Below, piece by piece: positions 40,589 through 50,811 of a DNA stretch of 64,000 nucleotides. Each line of letters starts with the position of its first letter. Within the stretch, counting starts at the first letter, position 1. The position numbers and the translations under genes were made by a program. Origin of the DNA: Luteibaculum sp964627445 (lineage in GTDB: Bacteria; Bacteroidota; Bacteroidia; Flavobacteriales_D; Luteibaculaceae); assembly GCA_964627445.1 (NCBI GenBank), contig CAZVJF010000001.1, positions 429,590-493,589 of the forward strand, in the 5' to 3' direction. The notes beneath the pieces were generated by a model that did no database searches, had not been told where the DNA came from, and saw only the letters and a list, made by a program, of their open reading frames with translations.

Positions 40589-42622
40589 ATGAAAAGATAT
40601 TTCGCTTTTGCTGCTGCATCGGCTGTGCTATTGGCCTCTTGCGGTGGGAATAAGACCGAAGAAAAACAAATGACTTCGGTAAACTGGGACGGCATGGATA
40701 CTACCGTAGCCCCCCAAGAAGATTTTTATCGCTTTGCCAATGGCAACTGGATAAAAAACAATCCAGTACCCGAAAGCGAGTCGCGCTGGGGTAGTTTTAA
40801 TGAAGTAAAAGAGCGCAATAACGAGATCATTAAAGATATCCTAAAGGACGCTGCAGCCACTACCGATGCCGAAAAAGGAAGCGCCACACAAATAGTTGGA
40901 GACTACTACCATTGCATTATGGGCGAGGCAAAGCGCGCGGCAGATGGCGTTAGCCCAATCCAACCTTGGCTGGATAAGATTAATAACCTAAAGCAAGAAG
41001 AACTCCCATTGTTCCTGGCAGATTTCCATAAAGAAATAGGCGGAACTCCCTTTAGCTTTTCCATTTTCGAAGATTTAAAGGACAACGAAGAATACGGAGT
41101 GTACCTGGGGCAACATGGCCTGGGACTGCCCGATAAAGAGTACTACTTTAAGGCAGACGACAAATCGGTTGAAACCCGCCAGGAGTACGTAAAGCACATC
41201 AACAAAATGTTTGAGTTGGCTGGATTGGATGTTGCCAATGCGGGAGAAAAAATCCTAGCAACAGAAACCAGCCTGGCGCAAGACATGATGAACCGCGTGG
41301 AGCAACGCAACATTGCCGCGCTATACAACAAAATGGCCTACAGCGATATCAAAAGCAAGTGGAGCAATTTTGATTGGGACGCATACTTCGCTGCTGTTGG
41401 CATTACTGGTTTTGATACGGTTATCGTAATGCAGCCTAAGTACCTCGATAAATTCAATACAGCATTAAAAACCATGTCTATGGCCGATTGGAAACTGTAT
41501 TTCCAATGGGAACTGCTTAATGCCACAGCTACCGTCCTTAGCCCCAAAATGGAGGAACAAAACTTTGCTTTCTACAGCAAGTACTTGCGCGGCGCCAAAG
41601 AGATGAAACCCGATTGGAAACGCGCTATTGATGCCATGACCTCTACAGTGGGCGATGCCATGGGTAAAGCTTTTGTGGATGAAGCATTCTCTCCTGAGGC
41701 CAAAGAAAAGATTAACGTTTTGGTGGATAACCTGCAAAAAGCTTTGGGCGAGCGTTTGGACAACCTAAGCTGGATGTCAGACAGCACCAAAATAGAAGCC
41801 AAAGCCAAAATGGCCTCCTTTACGCGCAAACTGGGCTACCCCGATGAGTGGAAAGACATTAGTGGCATGGACATTAGCCGCGAATCGTACGCAGCTAACC
41901 GCATGGCGGTAAATGCCTGGAATTTCGAAGACATGCTCAGTAAATATGGTCAGCCCGTAGACAAAACCGAATGGGGCATGCCGGCACACATGGTAAACGC
42001 ATACTACAATCCTTTGCAGAACGAGATTGTTTTCCCAGCTGGAATTATGCAGCCCCCTTTCTTTGACCCCAATGCTGAAGATGCCGTAAACTACGCGCGC
42101 ATCGGTGCCGTTATCGGCCACGAAATGATCCACGGCTTTGATGATCAAGGTTCGCGTTTTGATTCTAAAGGATCCTTTAACAACTGGTGGACTCCAAAAG
42201 ATTTAGAGCAGTTTACTACACAAACGGCTATCTTAATTGACCAATACAACCAATTTAAGCCTATTAAAGGCAACGATGAAGTGCGTGTGAACGGTGAGCT
42301 TACATTAGGTGAGAATATTGCCGACTTTGGTGGACTTACGGTAGCGTTTGAGGCTTTCCAAAAAGCGCAACAAGGGAAAGAAGGCGAAAAAATTAACGGT
42401 TACACTCCAGAGCAGCGCTTCTTTATTGCCTTTGGCCAAATTTGGAAAGGCAATGCCCGCGATGAGTTCTTAAGAACCCAAGTACAAACCGACCCGCACT
42501 CTCCTACCGAATTCCGTGTTAACGGTACTTTGGCCAACATGCCCGAGTTTTTTGAAGCATTTAACGTGGAGCCAGGCGACCCCATGCGCCAGCCCGAAGA
42601 CAAAATTGCTACCATTTGGTAG
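40589..42622 (+). CDS. M13-family zinc metallopeptidase lipoprotein (PepO-like)
   Basis: A 677-residue neprilysin-type endopeptidase anchored as a lipoprotein (LLASC lipobox at about Cys18). Peptidase_M13_N spans about 40-420 (NWDGMDTTVAPQEDFYRFAN, NGNWIKNNPVPESES-type start). The catalytic M13 domain has VIGHEMIHGFDDQGSRFD (HExxH zinc site) and ENIADFGGLTVA (third ligand Glu). It cleaves oligopeptides outside the inner membrane. Single gene ended by a strong hairpin at 42646-42675. Confidence 0.94.
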   Translation: MKRYFAFAAASAVLLASCGGNKTEEKQMTSVNWDGMDTTVAPQEDFYRFANGNWIKNNPVPESESRWGSFNEVKERNNEIIKDILKDAAATTDAEKGSATQIVGDYYHCIMGEAKRAADGVSPIQPWLDKINNLKQEELPLFLADFHKEIGGTPFSFSIFEDLKDNEEYGVYLGQHGLGLPDKEYYFKADDKSVETRQEYVKHINKMFELAGLDVANAGEKILATETSLAQDMMNRVEQRNIAALYNKMAYSDIKSKWSNFDWDAYFAAVGITGFDTVIVMQPKYLDKFNTALKTMSMADWKLYFQWELLNATATVLSPKMEEQNFAFYSKYLRGAKEMKPDWKRAIDAMTSTVGDAMGKAFVDEAFSPEAKEKINVLVDNLQKALGERLDNLSWMSDSTKIEAKAKMASFTRKLGYPDEWKDISGMDISRESYAANRMAVNAWNFEDMLSKYGQPVDKTEWGMPAHMVNAYYNPLQNEIVFPAGIMQPPFFDPNAEDAVNYARIGAVIGHEMIHGFDDQGSRFDSKGSFNNWWTPKDLEQFTTQTAILIDQYNQFKPIKGNDEVRVNGELTLGENIADFGGLTVAFEAFQKAQQGKEGEKINGYTPEQRFFIAFGQIWKGNARDEFLRTQVQTDPHSPTEFRVNGTLANMPEFFEAFNVEPGDPMRQPEDKIATIW

Positions 42623-42645
42623 TAATGTGCTAACCCTACAGCGGA

Positions 42646-42675
42646 AGCCGCTCCTTACCGGGAGCGGCTTTTTTA
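42646..42675 (+). terminator. Rho-independent terminator after the M13 peptidase
   Basis: Perfect 9-bp stem AGCCGCTCC/GGAGCGGCT with a 6-base loop, followed by TTTTTTATT. It starts 23 bases after the M13 stop. Confidence 0.9.
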
Positions 42676-42695
42676 TTGCCGTTTGCTTTTTTGGA

Positions 42696-42780
42696 TTCCG
42701 AAATAATTTCGGAAGGACTTCAAGACCACTACCAGCACTGCAACAACGCTAACGGTCATCCTGAACTTGTTTCAGGATCC
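42696..42780. repeat. Two intergenic palindromes
   Basis: The first is a perfect 9-1-9 inverted repeat TTCCGAAATAATTTCGGAA (42696-42714). The second is GTCATCCTGAACTTGTTTCAGGATCC (42755-42780; arms ATCCTGAA/TTCAGGAT). Both resemble the short dyad elements scattered between genes in Bacteroidota. They lie between the M13 terminator and the histidine kinase gene; I see no gene in 42676-42847. Confidence 0.6.
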
Positions 42781-42847
42781 TTTTTCCTTTTCTAAAGAAA
42801 TGCTTAAAACTCCGCGGGGTTACCCCAGCGTGCCGTACTTTTAGGGC

Positions 42848-44080
42848 ATGTCCGCAACGGCGTATCGCAAAGTATTGTTATTGGGAATTGTGTCCTTGTT
42901 GGGGGTTATAAGCTACCAGGGCTACCTTTTTCTCAATTACTCCGAGCTTACGCAGCAACGACAAGAAGACCAGATTGTAGCTTCCCTCTACCAGGTAGTG
43001 GATGATTTGTACCAAATTAATCCAGAGGCTGGAAAAATAGCCAACTCCGTCCGTAAAATAAGCCAGGGAGCCTATCGGGTGCAGGTAAACGACACCCTGC
43101 ATCCCTACTTATTAGAAAACCTGTTAACCAAGAATTTTTCTGAGTACAACCTGGAGTTGCCCTTTGAGTATGCCATTTACGATTGCTTTACCGACTCTAC
43201 GGTGTTTGCCTCCCAGGTGAATCCATCCCGCACTAAAAAGCAAACCGATTTCATCCAAAAAATAGACTGGAAAACGGATGGACACTACTTTGGTGTGTAT
43301 TTTCCTAGCCTACCTAACGCGTGGTTGAACCTCCCTGTCATCCTCAGGTTGTCTTCCATTCTTCTAGGCATACTCCTACTGTTTTTTGGATACACCCTGT
43401 GGATCGTACTCAAAGAAAAACGGCTCCACACTGTTAAATACGACTTCATTAACAATGTAACCCACCAACTTAAAACACCGGTTAGCGCACTGGTACTGGG
43501 AGTTAAAGCCCTGGAAAACAGCCCCAGCAATAGCGAGCGATACATTGGCATTATTAAGAAAGAAGCGCTACAGCTTAAGCACATCATAAACCAGGTATTG
43601 TGGGCCTCGAAAACAGAAAACGGCCAAAATCAATCGCCTACCCAAAAGATAAACCTACACGCTTTTATTAGCCAGTGGGCAGAAACCAAAGAACGATCGG
43701 TGCACCTTAGTGGCCATGAGAATATAACCGTACTCGGAGTGCCCGATCTTCTGACTACGGTACTCGATAACCTTTACGACAACAGCCTAGTGCACAACCC
43801 AGAACCGGTTTCCTTAGCGATAAACGTGGAGCTTACTGGCCGCAGAGCAATAATACACTACCGCGACACGGGTAGAGGCATCCCCGAAAAGTTTAGCAAA
43901 CAGATTTTTGAAAAATTCCACTCCGGCAACGACATGCAAACCAACGAGCCCAGAAAAGGCTTTGGTCTGGGCCTGTACATTTGCAAACAAGCCTTAAAAA
44001 ATATGGGTGGACAAATAGCCCTGCAGCCCAGCACTTCTGGGGTACATTTTACCATAACCCTTCCAACCGTTTACACATGA
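42848..44080 (+). CDS. Sensor histidine kinase
   Basis: A 410-residue membrane kinase. Helix 1 is at about 9-29, a periplasmic sensor of about 130 residues without recognised domain follows, and helix 2 is at about 160-186. There is no HAMP linker: HisKA starts directly, with FINNVTHQLKTPVSAL carrying the phospho-His. HATPase has the N box DNLYDNSLVHN, RDTGRGIPEKFSKQIFEKFH and GFGLGLYICKQ. Its TGA overlaps the ATG of the response regulator, its partner. Confidence 0.93.
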   Translation: MSATAYRKVLLLGIVSLLGVISYQGYLFLNYSELTQQRQEDQIVASLYQVVDDLYQINPEAGKIANSVRKISQGAYRVQVNDTLHPYLLENLLTKNFSEYNLELPFEYAIYDCFTDSTVFASQVNPSRTKKQTDFIQKIDWKTDGHYFGVYFPSLPNAWLNLPVILRLSSILLGILLLFFGYTLWIVLKEKRLHTVKYDFINNVTHQLKTPVSALVLGVKALENSPSNSERYIGIIKKEALQLKHIINQVLWASKTENGQNQSPTQKINLHAFISQWAETKERSVHLSGHENITVLGVPDLLTTVLDNLYDNSLVHNPEPVSLAINVELTGRRAIIHYRDTGRGIPEKFSKQIFEKFHSGNDMQTNEPRKGFGLGLYICKQALKNMGGQIALQPSTSGVHFTITLPTVYT

Positions 44081-44745
44081 AAGGCACCATACTCCTTGTT
44101 GAAGATGATGTAAGCATAGGCAGCCTATTGTTTGACCTTATTAAGGGCGCCCAATACAAAGTACGTTGGGCTAAAAACGGCACAGAAGCACTGCAACTTT
44201 TTAGTAGCCAGGCTTTTACCTGCATTTTACTAGACATCATGATGCCTGAAAAAAATGGCTTCGAAGTATTGGAAGCCATCCGAAAGGTAAATGCAGAAAT
44301 TCCTGTCATTGTACTTACGGCAAAATCAGAGATCGTAGATAAAAAACAAGCCTTTGAGTTGGGCGCAGACGATTACGTGGTAAAACCCTTTGAATGGGAG
44401 GAACTCGAATTGCGCCTGGCATCCAAACACCGCAATGCACCCGAAGCAGCAATGTACGAGGTAGGATCGCTGCAGTTCGATCCATCGCGACAGCAACTTA
44501 AAAACGCAAAAGGAGAGCCACAAAACTTATCGGGTAGAGAGAGTCAGGTGCTGTACATATTATGCCAACACAAAAATAAGGCGGTGCAGCGCCAAGATTT
44601 GCTCAATTTGGTATGGGGCATAGATAGCTATCAAAACAGCCGCAATTTGGATGTGGTTATCTCTCGCATTCGCGGTTATTTAAAGGCAGATCCTAAGGTA
44701 AAAATCGAGAATATCCACGGTAAGGGTTTTGAACTGGTTGCATAA
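44077..44745 (+). CDS. OmpR-family response regulator
   Basis: A 222-residue regulator from ATG 44077, which overlaps the kinase stop (ATGA); the open frame to 43981 lies inside the kinase gene. The receiver has VEDDVS, the phospho-acceptor Asp in CILLDIMMPEKNGFEVL, VLTAKSE and the conserved Lys in DDYVVKPF. The DNA-binding winged helix has LSGRESQVLYILCQHKNKAVQRQDLLNLVWG (partly quoted) and NSRNLDVVISRIRGYLK. Target genes unknown; neighbours give no hint of the signal. Confidence 0.94.
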   Translation: MKGTILLVEDDVSIGSLLFDLIKGAQYKVRWAKNGTEALQLFSSQAFTCILLDIMMPEKNGFEVLEAIRKVNAEIPVIVLTAKSEIVDKKQAFELGADDYVVKPFEWEELELRLASKHRNAPEAAMYEVGSLQFDPSRQQLKNAKGEPQNLSGRESQVLYILCQHKNKAVQRQDLLNLVWGIDSYQNSRNLDVVISRIRGYLKADPKVKIENIHGKGFELVA

Positions 44746-44827
44746 AAGCCCATAGTATACCCAGAGCACCCTATCTCCTGCGTTAGCCCAAATGGATTGC
44801 CTAAATTCGCGCCAGATTTTAGGTAGC

Positions 44828-47650
44828 ATGAGCGATTACAAGCACGTTGAAATAGAAAACAAGTGGAAAAAGTACTGGGCGGAAAACCAAACGTTTAAAG
44901 CCGAAGACCACAGCGACAAACCCAAGTATTATGTACTGGACATGTTTCCTTACCCTTCTGGGGCAGGGCTACACGTAGGTCACCCGCTAGGATATATTGC
45001 TGGAGACGTAATTGCGCGCTACAAACGCCACCAAGGCTACAACGTGCTACACCCTATGGGCTACGACTCGTTTGGATTGCCAGCCGAGCAGTACGCCATA
45101 CAAACCGGGCAACATCCAGCCATTACCACAGAAAACAACATTGCACGCTATCGCCAACAGCTCGACAACATTGGCTTCTCCTTCGATTGGAGTCGCGAGG
45201 TACGCACCAGCGACCCCAAATACTACCGCTGGACACAATGGATATTCAAGCAATTATTTGACGCTTGGTTTAATCAAAACACCAACAAAGCCGAGAGTAT
45301 TGAAACTCTTGTGACCCATTTTGAAACCAAAGGAAATGCCGAGGTACACGCGGCAACGAGCTGCGATACCCAATTCTCCGCTGCAGAATGGAAAGCCTTT
45401 TCGGATGCTGAAAAAGAAAACATCCTCCAAGAATATCGCCTCACCTACCTGGCAGACACCATGGTAAACTGGTGCGAAGAACTGGGTACCGTTTTGGCTA
45501 ACGATGAAGTAAAAGATGGAAAATCAGAGCGTGGCGGATTTCCCGTAGTGCAAAAACGCATGAAGCAGTGGATGATGCGTATTAGCGCGTATGCCGATCG
45601 GCTGCTCTCCGATTTAGACACGCTGGAGTGGAGCGATGCCCTCAAGGAAATTCAGCGCAACTGGATTGGAAAATCCAAAGGAGCATCGGTAAACTTTGCA
45701 GTAGCCGGCCACGATGCTACCATTTCGGTTTTTACCACCCGACCCGACACCATTTTTGGTGTAAGTTTCATGGTATTGGCGCCCGAGCATGAGTTGGTAG
45801 CACAAATTACCACCGAAGAACAACGCGAGGCCGTAGACGCCTACGTTAAAGCTGCAGGATTAAAAAGCGAGCGCGACCGCCAGGCCGAGAGCGAAACCAT
45901 TACGGGGTGCAACACGGGAGCCTTCGCCATCCACCCATTTACAGGAAACAAAGTGCCCGTATTCATTGCAGATTACGTTTTGGCAGGATACGGTACGGGT
46001 GCCGTAATGGCCGTTCCGGCAGGAGATCAGCGCGATTACAACTTCGCCAAGCATTTCAACCTGCCTATTCTTCCGGTATTTGAGGGAGTAGATATTTCGG
46101 AAGAAGCCAATCCTACCAAAGACCACAAGATCATAAACTCCGATTTCCTCAACGGACTAACCGGGCATGAGGGCATTACAAAAGCCATTGCAGAGATAGA
46201 AAAGCAAGGCCTTGGAAAAGGAAAAACCAACTTCCGCTTGCGCGATGCGGTTTTCTCCCGCCAACGCTACTGGGGCGAGCCTTTCCCGGTATATTACAAA
46301 AACGGGGTACCGCATACCCTGGCCGATGACCAATTGCCGGTAACGCTTCCCGAAATTGACGAATATCTTCCTACCAAAGATGGCCAACCGCCTCTGGGCC
46401 GTGCCGCTAAAGATGCATGGAATGTGCAGGTAGATGCCGACCAGATGGAACTGAATACCATGCCCGGTTGGGCGGGTTCCTCGTGGTACTTTGCGCGTTA
46501 CTGCGATCCCCACAACGAAACCGCCTTTGCTGATAAAGACAAGCTGGAGTACTGGCAAAATGTAGACCTTTACATAGGTGGGGCAGAGCACGCCACCGGG
46601 CACCTTTTGTATGCCCGTTTCTGGACTAAGTTCCTACACGATATGGGTCACCTCCCCTACAGCGAGCCCTTTAAAAAGCTCATTAACCAGGGAATGATTT
46701 TGGGGCGTAGCAACTTTGTTTTTCGAGATAAAGACAAAAACTACAGCAACACCTTTGTGCCTAAAAAGCTGTGGAAGGAATACTGCGAAAAATTCCCTTC
46801 TGAGGAATACTCGAATATTGGCCAACGCTTTCAGAAGCTCCACGTGGATATTAACATCGTGGAAAATGACCAGTTGGATTTGGAGCAATTCCGCAACATG
46901 CTTCCTGAGTATAAAGACGCCCAATTCTACCCCGAAGGAAGTACCCGCTTTAAGTGCGGTGCCGAGGTAGAGAAGATGTCCAAATCCAAACTGAACGTAC
47001 AAAACCCGGATGATCTGGTTGCTCAATACGGAGCCGACACCTTGCGTTGCTACGAAATGTTTTTAGGCCCCCTGGAGCAACACAAACCCTGGGATACGCA
47101 AGGCATTATTGGCGTGTACAACTTCTTAAAGAAAATGTGGCGCCTGTACCACCCCGAGAGTGGAGCTATAAGCACGGATGCAGCGGATAAAAAGGAGTTG
47201 AAAGTACTACATACCGCCATAAAAGGTATTAACGAAGACATTGCACGCTACTCGTTTAATACCGTGGTAAGCAAGCTGATGATTTGTGTAAACGAATTGC
47301 AGCAGCTGAACTGTGCTAAAAAAGAAATCTTAGAGCCGCTGGCTATTTTGTTGTCACCCTATGCGCCTCATATGGCAGAGGAGCTTTGGACCCTTCTCGG
47401 ACACAGCAACAGTATTTCCTTTGCTGCTTATCCGCAAGCGAACGAAGAATATCTTGTAGAAGATTCCTTTGAATACCCCGTGTCTTTTAACGGGAAAATG
47501 AGGTTTAAGCTAGAGTTACCGTTAAACTTGAGCAAAGATGCTATTGAGCAAGAAGTACTGCAAAACCCCAATTCTGCCAAATATTTGGCCGACAAAAAAC
47601 CTAAAAAGGTAATCGTAGTACCTAAGAAAATAGTTAACGTTGTGGTGTAA
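44828..47650 (+). CDS. leuS: Leucyl-tRNA synthetase
   Basis: A 940-residue class I synthetase from ATG 44828 (MSDYKHVEIENKWKKYW). It has the HIGH-like HVGHPLGYIAGD, the CP1 editing domain (TTRPDTIFGVSFMVLAPEH; GYGTGAVMAVPAGDQRD), the zinc-free MPGWAGSSWYFARYCDP stretch and KMSKSKLNVQNP. An anticodon-binding helical domain and a C-terminal domain end the chain. It charges tRNA-Leu. The distance to the upstream regulator gene is 82 bases. Confidence 0.97.
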   Translation: MSDYKHVEIENKWKKYWAENQTFKAEDHSDKPKYYVLDMFPYPSGAGLHVGHPLGYIAGDVIARYKRHQGYNVLHPMGYDSFGLPAEQYAIQTGQHPAITTENNIARYRQQLDNIGFSFDWSREVRTSDPKYYRWTQWIFKQLFDAWFNQNTNKAESIETLVTHFETKGNAEVHAATSCDTQFSAAEWKAFSDAEKENILQEYRLTYLADTMVNWCEELGTVLANDEVKDGKSERGGFPVVQKRMKQWMMRISAYADRLLSDLDTLEWSDALKEIQRNWIGKSKGASVNFAVAGHDATISVFTTRPDTIFGVSFMVLAPEHELVAQITTEEQREAVDAYVKAAGLKSERDRQAESETITGCNTGAFAIHPFTGNKVPVFIADYVLAGYGTGAVMAVPAGDQRDYNFAKHFNLPILPVFEGVDISEEANPTKDHKIINSDFLNGLTGHEGITKAIAEIEKQGLGKGKTNFRLRDAVFSRQRYWGEPFPVYYKNGVPHTLADDQLPVTLPEIDEYLPTKDGQPPLGRAAKDAWNVQVDADQMELNTMPGWAGSSWYFARYCDPHNETAFADKDKLEYWQNVDLYIGGAEHATGHLLYARFWTKFLHDMGHLPYSEPFKKLINQGMILGRSNFVFRDKDKNYSNTFVPKKLWKEYCEKFPSEEYSNIGQRFQKLHVDINIVENDQLDLEQFRNMLPEYKDAQFYPEGSTRFKCGAEVEKMSKSKLNVQNPDDLVAQYGADTLRCYEMFLGPLEQHKPWDTQGIIGVYNFLKKMWRLYHPESGAISTDAADKKELKVLHTAIKGINEDIARYSFNTVVSKLMICVNELQQLNCAKKEILEPLAILLSPYAPHMAEELWTLLGHSNSISFAAYPQANEEYLVEDSFEYPVSFNGKMRFKLELPLNLSKDAIEQEVLQNPNSAKYLADKKPKKVIVVPKKIVNVVV

Positions 47651-47678
47651 TGGCACGCATTTTGAAACTGCTTGGAAT

Positions 47679-48491
47679 ATGAAGACGCTAATTTACATCC
47701 TCAGCTTACTTGTAGTTTCGAATCCCATTTGGGCAAAACTACAGCCGCAAGGCGATGAAGAAGGCATTCCTGACACCTTGCGCCAAATCAACCTCAACGC
47801 ATTTCAGCCGGGTGAGCGCTTAGATTATGTGCTGCACTACGGTATTGTAAATGCAGGCGTAGCCACGCTAACCGTAAAAGAGTCTGAGCACAAAATTTAC
47901 GGTAGAGATTTGCTACACATTGTAGGAACCGGACGCTCTGTGGGTGCCTTCAACTGGTTTTTTAAGGTGCGCGACCGCTACGAAACTTACATTGACCAAG
48001 AAGGCATTTTCCCTTGGGTATTTGTACGTAGGGTGAACGAGGGTGGCTTTATTATCAACCAGGATTACAAGTTTTTCCAGCACCAAAAAAAGGTAGATAA
48101 TGGCAAAGGCGAGGAATACCCTACACCAGAATACGTACAAGATATGCTCTCTGCCTTTTATTATGGCCGCACCATAAACTTCGATACGGCTAAAATTGGC
48201 GATATCTTTGTCATTCCCTCCTTTGTAGACAACGAAGTATGGCCTTTGCGTATCAAATACGTGGGTAAAGAAACTATAGGCGTACGAAGTGGAAAATACC
48301 GCTGCATGCGCTTTGTACCCGTAGTGCAAGAAGGACGCATATTTAAAGACGAAGAAGATTTAAGCGTCTGGATTACAGACGATAAAAACCGTATTCCGGT
48401 GTTGGCTAAAGCTAGTGTTCTAGTGGGATCTATTAAGATGGAACTCACCGACTTTGATGGCTTGGCCAACCCCGTAGCTAAATTGAAATAA
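47679..48491 (+). CDS. DUF3108 exported protein
   Basis: A 270-residue protein from ATG 47679, with a signal peptide (about 1-19, NPIWAK). DUF3108 marks: AFQPGERLDYVLHYGIVNAGVATL, RDLLHIVGTGRSVGAFNWFFKVRDRYETYID (in parts), PEYVQDMLSAFYYGRT and VWITDDKNRIPVLAKASVLVGSIKMEL. The family is a periplasmic or outer-membrane beta-rich protein of unknown role. It starts 28 bases after leuS, and TDO follows after 5. Confidence 0.88.
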   Translation: MKTLIYILSLLVVSNPIWAKLQPQGDEEGIPDTLRQINLNAFQPGERLDYVLHYGIVNAGVATLTVKESEHKIYGRDLLHIVGTGRSVGAFNWFFKVRDRYETYIDQEGIFPWVFVRRVNEGGFIINQDYKFFQHQKKVDNGKGEEYPTPEYVQDMLSAFYYGRTINFDTAKIGDIFVIPSFVDNEVWPLRIKYVGKETIGVRSGKYRCMRFVPVVQEGRIFKDEEDLSVWITDDKNRIPVLAKASVLVGSIKMELTDFDGLANPVAKLK

Positions 48492-48496
48492 ACACA

Positions 48497-49468
48497 TTGA
48501 GCACTTTGGATATTAACGACTCGCTAAAAGAGAAACTCGTTGCCCTGGATGAAAAATTTAAGAAACGCGGGCAAGATTTAGGCTCTTATCTAGACGGTTT
48601 ACTGCACAGCGAGTTTCTAACCTACTGGGATTATATCCACCTGGATACCCTTCTATCGCTACAAACTCCGCGGACGGTATATGGAGATGAGAACATCTTT
48701 ATCATGTACCACCAAATTACCGAGCTGTATTTTAAGCTTACCCTGCAGGAATTGCAATGCATAACCGGTACCTCTAAAACTGCTGAGTGGTCTACCGATT
48801 TGGCGGTGGTCAAGTTAAAGCGCATCAACAACTACTTCCGTGCTTTGGTACATTCCTTTGGTATCATGATCGATGGCATGGACAAAGAGCAGTTTATGAA
48901 GTTTCGTATGGCGTTGCTTCCGGCCTCAGGATTCCAATCTGCGCAGTATCGCAAAATTGAGATGTATTGCACTGCCATAGAGAATTTGGTGCACCACAGC
49001 AAAAGAGATCTTGCGGCTAAAACCTCAGATGAGAATTACATAAAAACCCTCTACAACAACATTTACTGGAAGTTTGGTGCCAGCCAGGAAGACGGGGAAA
49101 AAACCCTCACCCTCAAAATGTTTGAGGAGAAATACGATAAGGAGCTCTTAAAACTCATTAAAGATCTGCGCTTTAACAACCTTCACCATTTATGCCAGGA
49201 GGGATATTTGGATACCAACAACAAGGAAATTCGCAATCAACTGCGCACCTTGGATCTGTTGGTTAATGTAGACTGGCCTTTGGTGCACTACAAATCGGCC
49301 GTACGCTATCTAAAGCAGAAAAATGTTCCTGCTACAGGAGGAACCAATTGGCAGTCTTACTTGCCACCCCATTTCCAAAAGCGCATTTTCTTCCCTATGC
49401 TATGGAGCGAAGAAGAAAAGCAAGAGTGGGGTAAGAATTGGGTGGAAAGCGCGTTACGGATAGAGTAA
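48497..49468 (+). CDS. Tryptophan 2,3-dioxygenase, TTG start
   Basis: A 323-residue haem dioxygenase that opens the indole ring of tryptophan (first kynurenine step). Family marks: SYLDGLLHSEFLTYWDYI, FIMYHQITELYFKLTLQEL (substrate pocket), MLLPASGFQSAQYRKIE-type LLPASGFQSAQYRKIE and the C-terminal LNLHHL-like FNNLHHLCQEGYLD with ATGGTNW. No ATG is available upstream of the conserved region; the frame begins with TTG at 48497, 5 bases after the DUF3108 stop. No kynureninase or kynurenine monooxygenase gene is in the window. Confidence 0.9.
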   Translation: MSTLDINDSLKEKLVALDEKFKKRGQDLGSYLDGLLHSEFLTYWDYIHLDTLLSLQTPRTVYGDENIFIMYHQITELYFKLTLQELQCITGTSKTAEWSTDLAVVKLKRINNYFRALVHSFGIMIDGMDKEQFMKFRMALLPASGFQSAQYRKIEMYCTAIENLVHHSKRDLAAKTSDENYIKTLYNNIYWKFGASQEDGEKTLTLKMFEEKYDKELLKLIKDLRFNNLHHLCQEGYLDTNNKEIRNQLRTLDLLVNVDWPLVHYKSAVRYLKQKNVPATGGTNWQSYLPPHFQKRIFFPMLWSEEEKQEWGKNWVESALRIE

Positions 49469-49471
49469 GCT

Positions 49472-50755
49472 ATGTCGGTAAAACTCTTTGTTCGGTATTT
49501 AATCTTGGCCGGCATTCTGTTTTTACTCTTTGCCTATGCTAGCTCCTGGCTGCGTAGCACAAAGAAAAAATCAGAACCCGCCCCTTTTATAACCAAGCCC
49601 GATACGAGTACCACCGCAAAAGAACCAACATATTATCTAGGCATACCCGTAGAAAACTACCGTATTGAAGAAGGCGTGGTGCACCGCGGTGAAGTGATTG
49701 GCGACATTCTAGCCGATTACAATGTAGCCTGGGAAGATATTCTTACCCTGGTTAAAGAGAGCAAAGCGGTGTACGACCTTACCAAAATTCGTGCAGGCAA
49801 TAGCTACTCGGTATACCTAAACCCCATTGACAGCCTGCCCAATCCAGCCTACTTTGTATACCAAATAGATGCGGTAGACCACGTTAAAATTTCGCTGCGC
49901 GACAGCCTTACCGTAGCTAAAGTATCGTTACCGGTAGCCCTTAAGCGCCACCAAACAGATATAACCATAACCAGCAGCTTATACGAGGCCTTTGCAGAAG
50001 CCGATTTGCCCATAACCCTGGCATTAAAATTGGCCGACATCTACGCGTGGACGGTAGATTTTTACCGCTTAGAAAAGAACGATAAGTTCTATTGCCTGTA
50101 CGAAAACCGATATGTAAACGGTGATGTAGTAGGCACTGGAGATGTAATTGCCGCTTGCTACATTAATGGTGATGATACCTTGCAGGCCTACCGCTTTTAC
50201 CACGACAGTCTGGATGCGTACCAGTACTTTTCGCATGCTGGAGAAAATCTGCAACGGAGCATGCTAAAATCACCCCTGGAGTTCGGCCGCATAACATCTG
50301 GTTTTACCCGCAGACGCTTCCACCCAGTACAAAAACGCTACAAAGCGCACTTGGGAACCGATTATGCGGCACCGCGTGGCACACCCATTTTAGCGGTAGG
50401 AAATGGAACTATCATTAAAGCCGAACGTGGTCGCTATAACGGCAACTACGTTAAAATTCGCCATAATAACACCTATACCTCCCAATACTTACACATGAGC
50501 GGATTTGCTAAAAAAACGCGTGTAGGTGCCAAAGTGCAGCAAGGAGATGTGATCGGATACGTAGGTGCTACTGGCTTGGCCACCGGACCCCACGTGTGTT
50601 TTCGGTTGTGGAAAAACGGACGGCAGGTAAACCACTTGCGAGAGAAATTTAGTCCTGCAGCACCCCTACCCCAATATCAGATGCCTTTGTTTGCAGATTC
50701 GGTAGCACTTTGGCAACCCTCCCTACTTGGATTGCAAGACCCGCAGCTTCTTTAG
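49472..50755 (+). CDS. M23-family peptidoglycan metallopeptidase
   Basis: A 427-residue protein with an N-terminal membrane anchor (about 8-26). A LysM/OapA-like segment is at about 65-160 (VVHRGEVIGDILADYNVAW) and the M23 lysostaphin-type domain at about 275-395. Zinc ligands His and Asp are in HLGTDYAAPRGTPI and the distal His in GPHVCFRLWKNG; the usual HxH has Cys in the last place here. SGFTRRRFHPV is the family opening. It cuts peptide cross-links of murein, or activates other hydrolases if inactive. It starts 3 bases after TDO. Confidence 0.9.
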   Translation: MSVKLFVRYLILAGILFLLFAYASSWLRSTKKKSEPAPFITKPDTSTTAKEPTYYLGIPVENYRIEEGVVHRGEVIGDILADYNVAWEDILTLVKESKAVYDLTKIRAGNSYSVYLNPIDSLPNPAYFVYQIDAVDHVKISLRDSLTVAKVSLPVALKRHQTDITITSSLYEAFAEADLPITLALKLADIYAWTVDFYRLEKNDKFYCLYENRYVNGDVVGTGDVIAACYINGDDTLQAYRFYHDSLDAYQYFSHAGENLQRSMLKSPLEFGRITSGFTRRRFHPVQKRYKAHLGTDYAAPRGTPILAVGNGTIIKAERGRYNGNYVKIRHNNTYTSQYLHMSGFAKKTRVGAKVQQGDVIGYVGATGLATGPHVCFRLWKNGRQVNHLREKFSPAAPLPQYQMPLFADSVALWQPSLLGLQDPQLL

Positions 50756-50811
50756 CAAGTCCAGATGTTCAAGGTGGCTACAGTCTAATATATTTGCGAG
50801 AAAATTATCGC

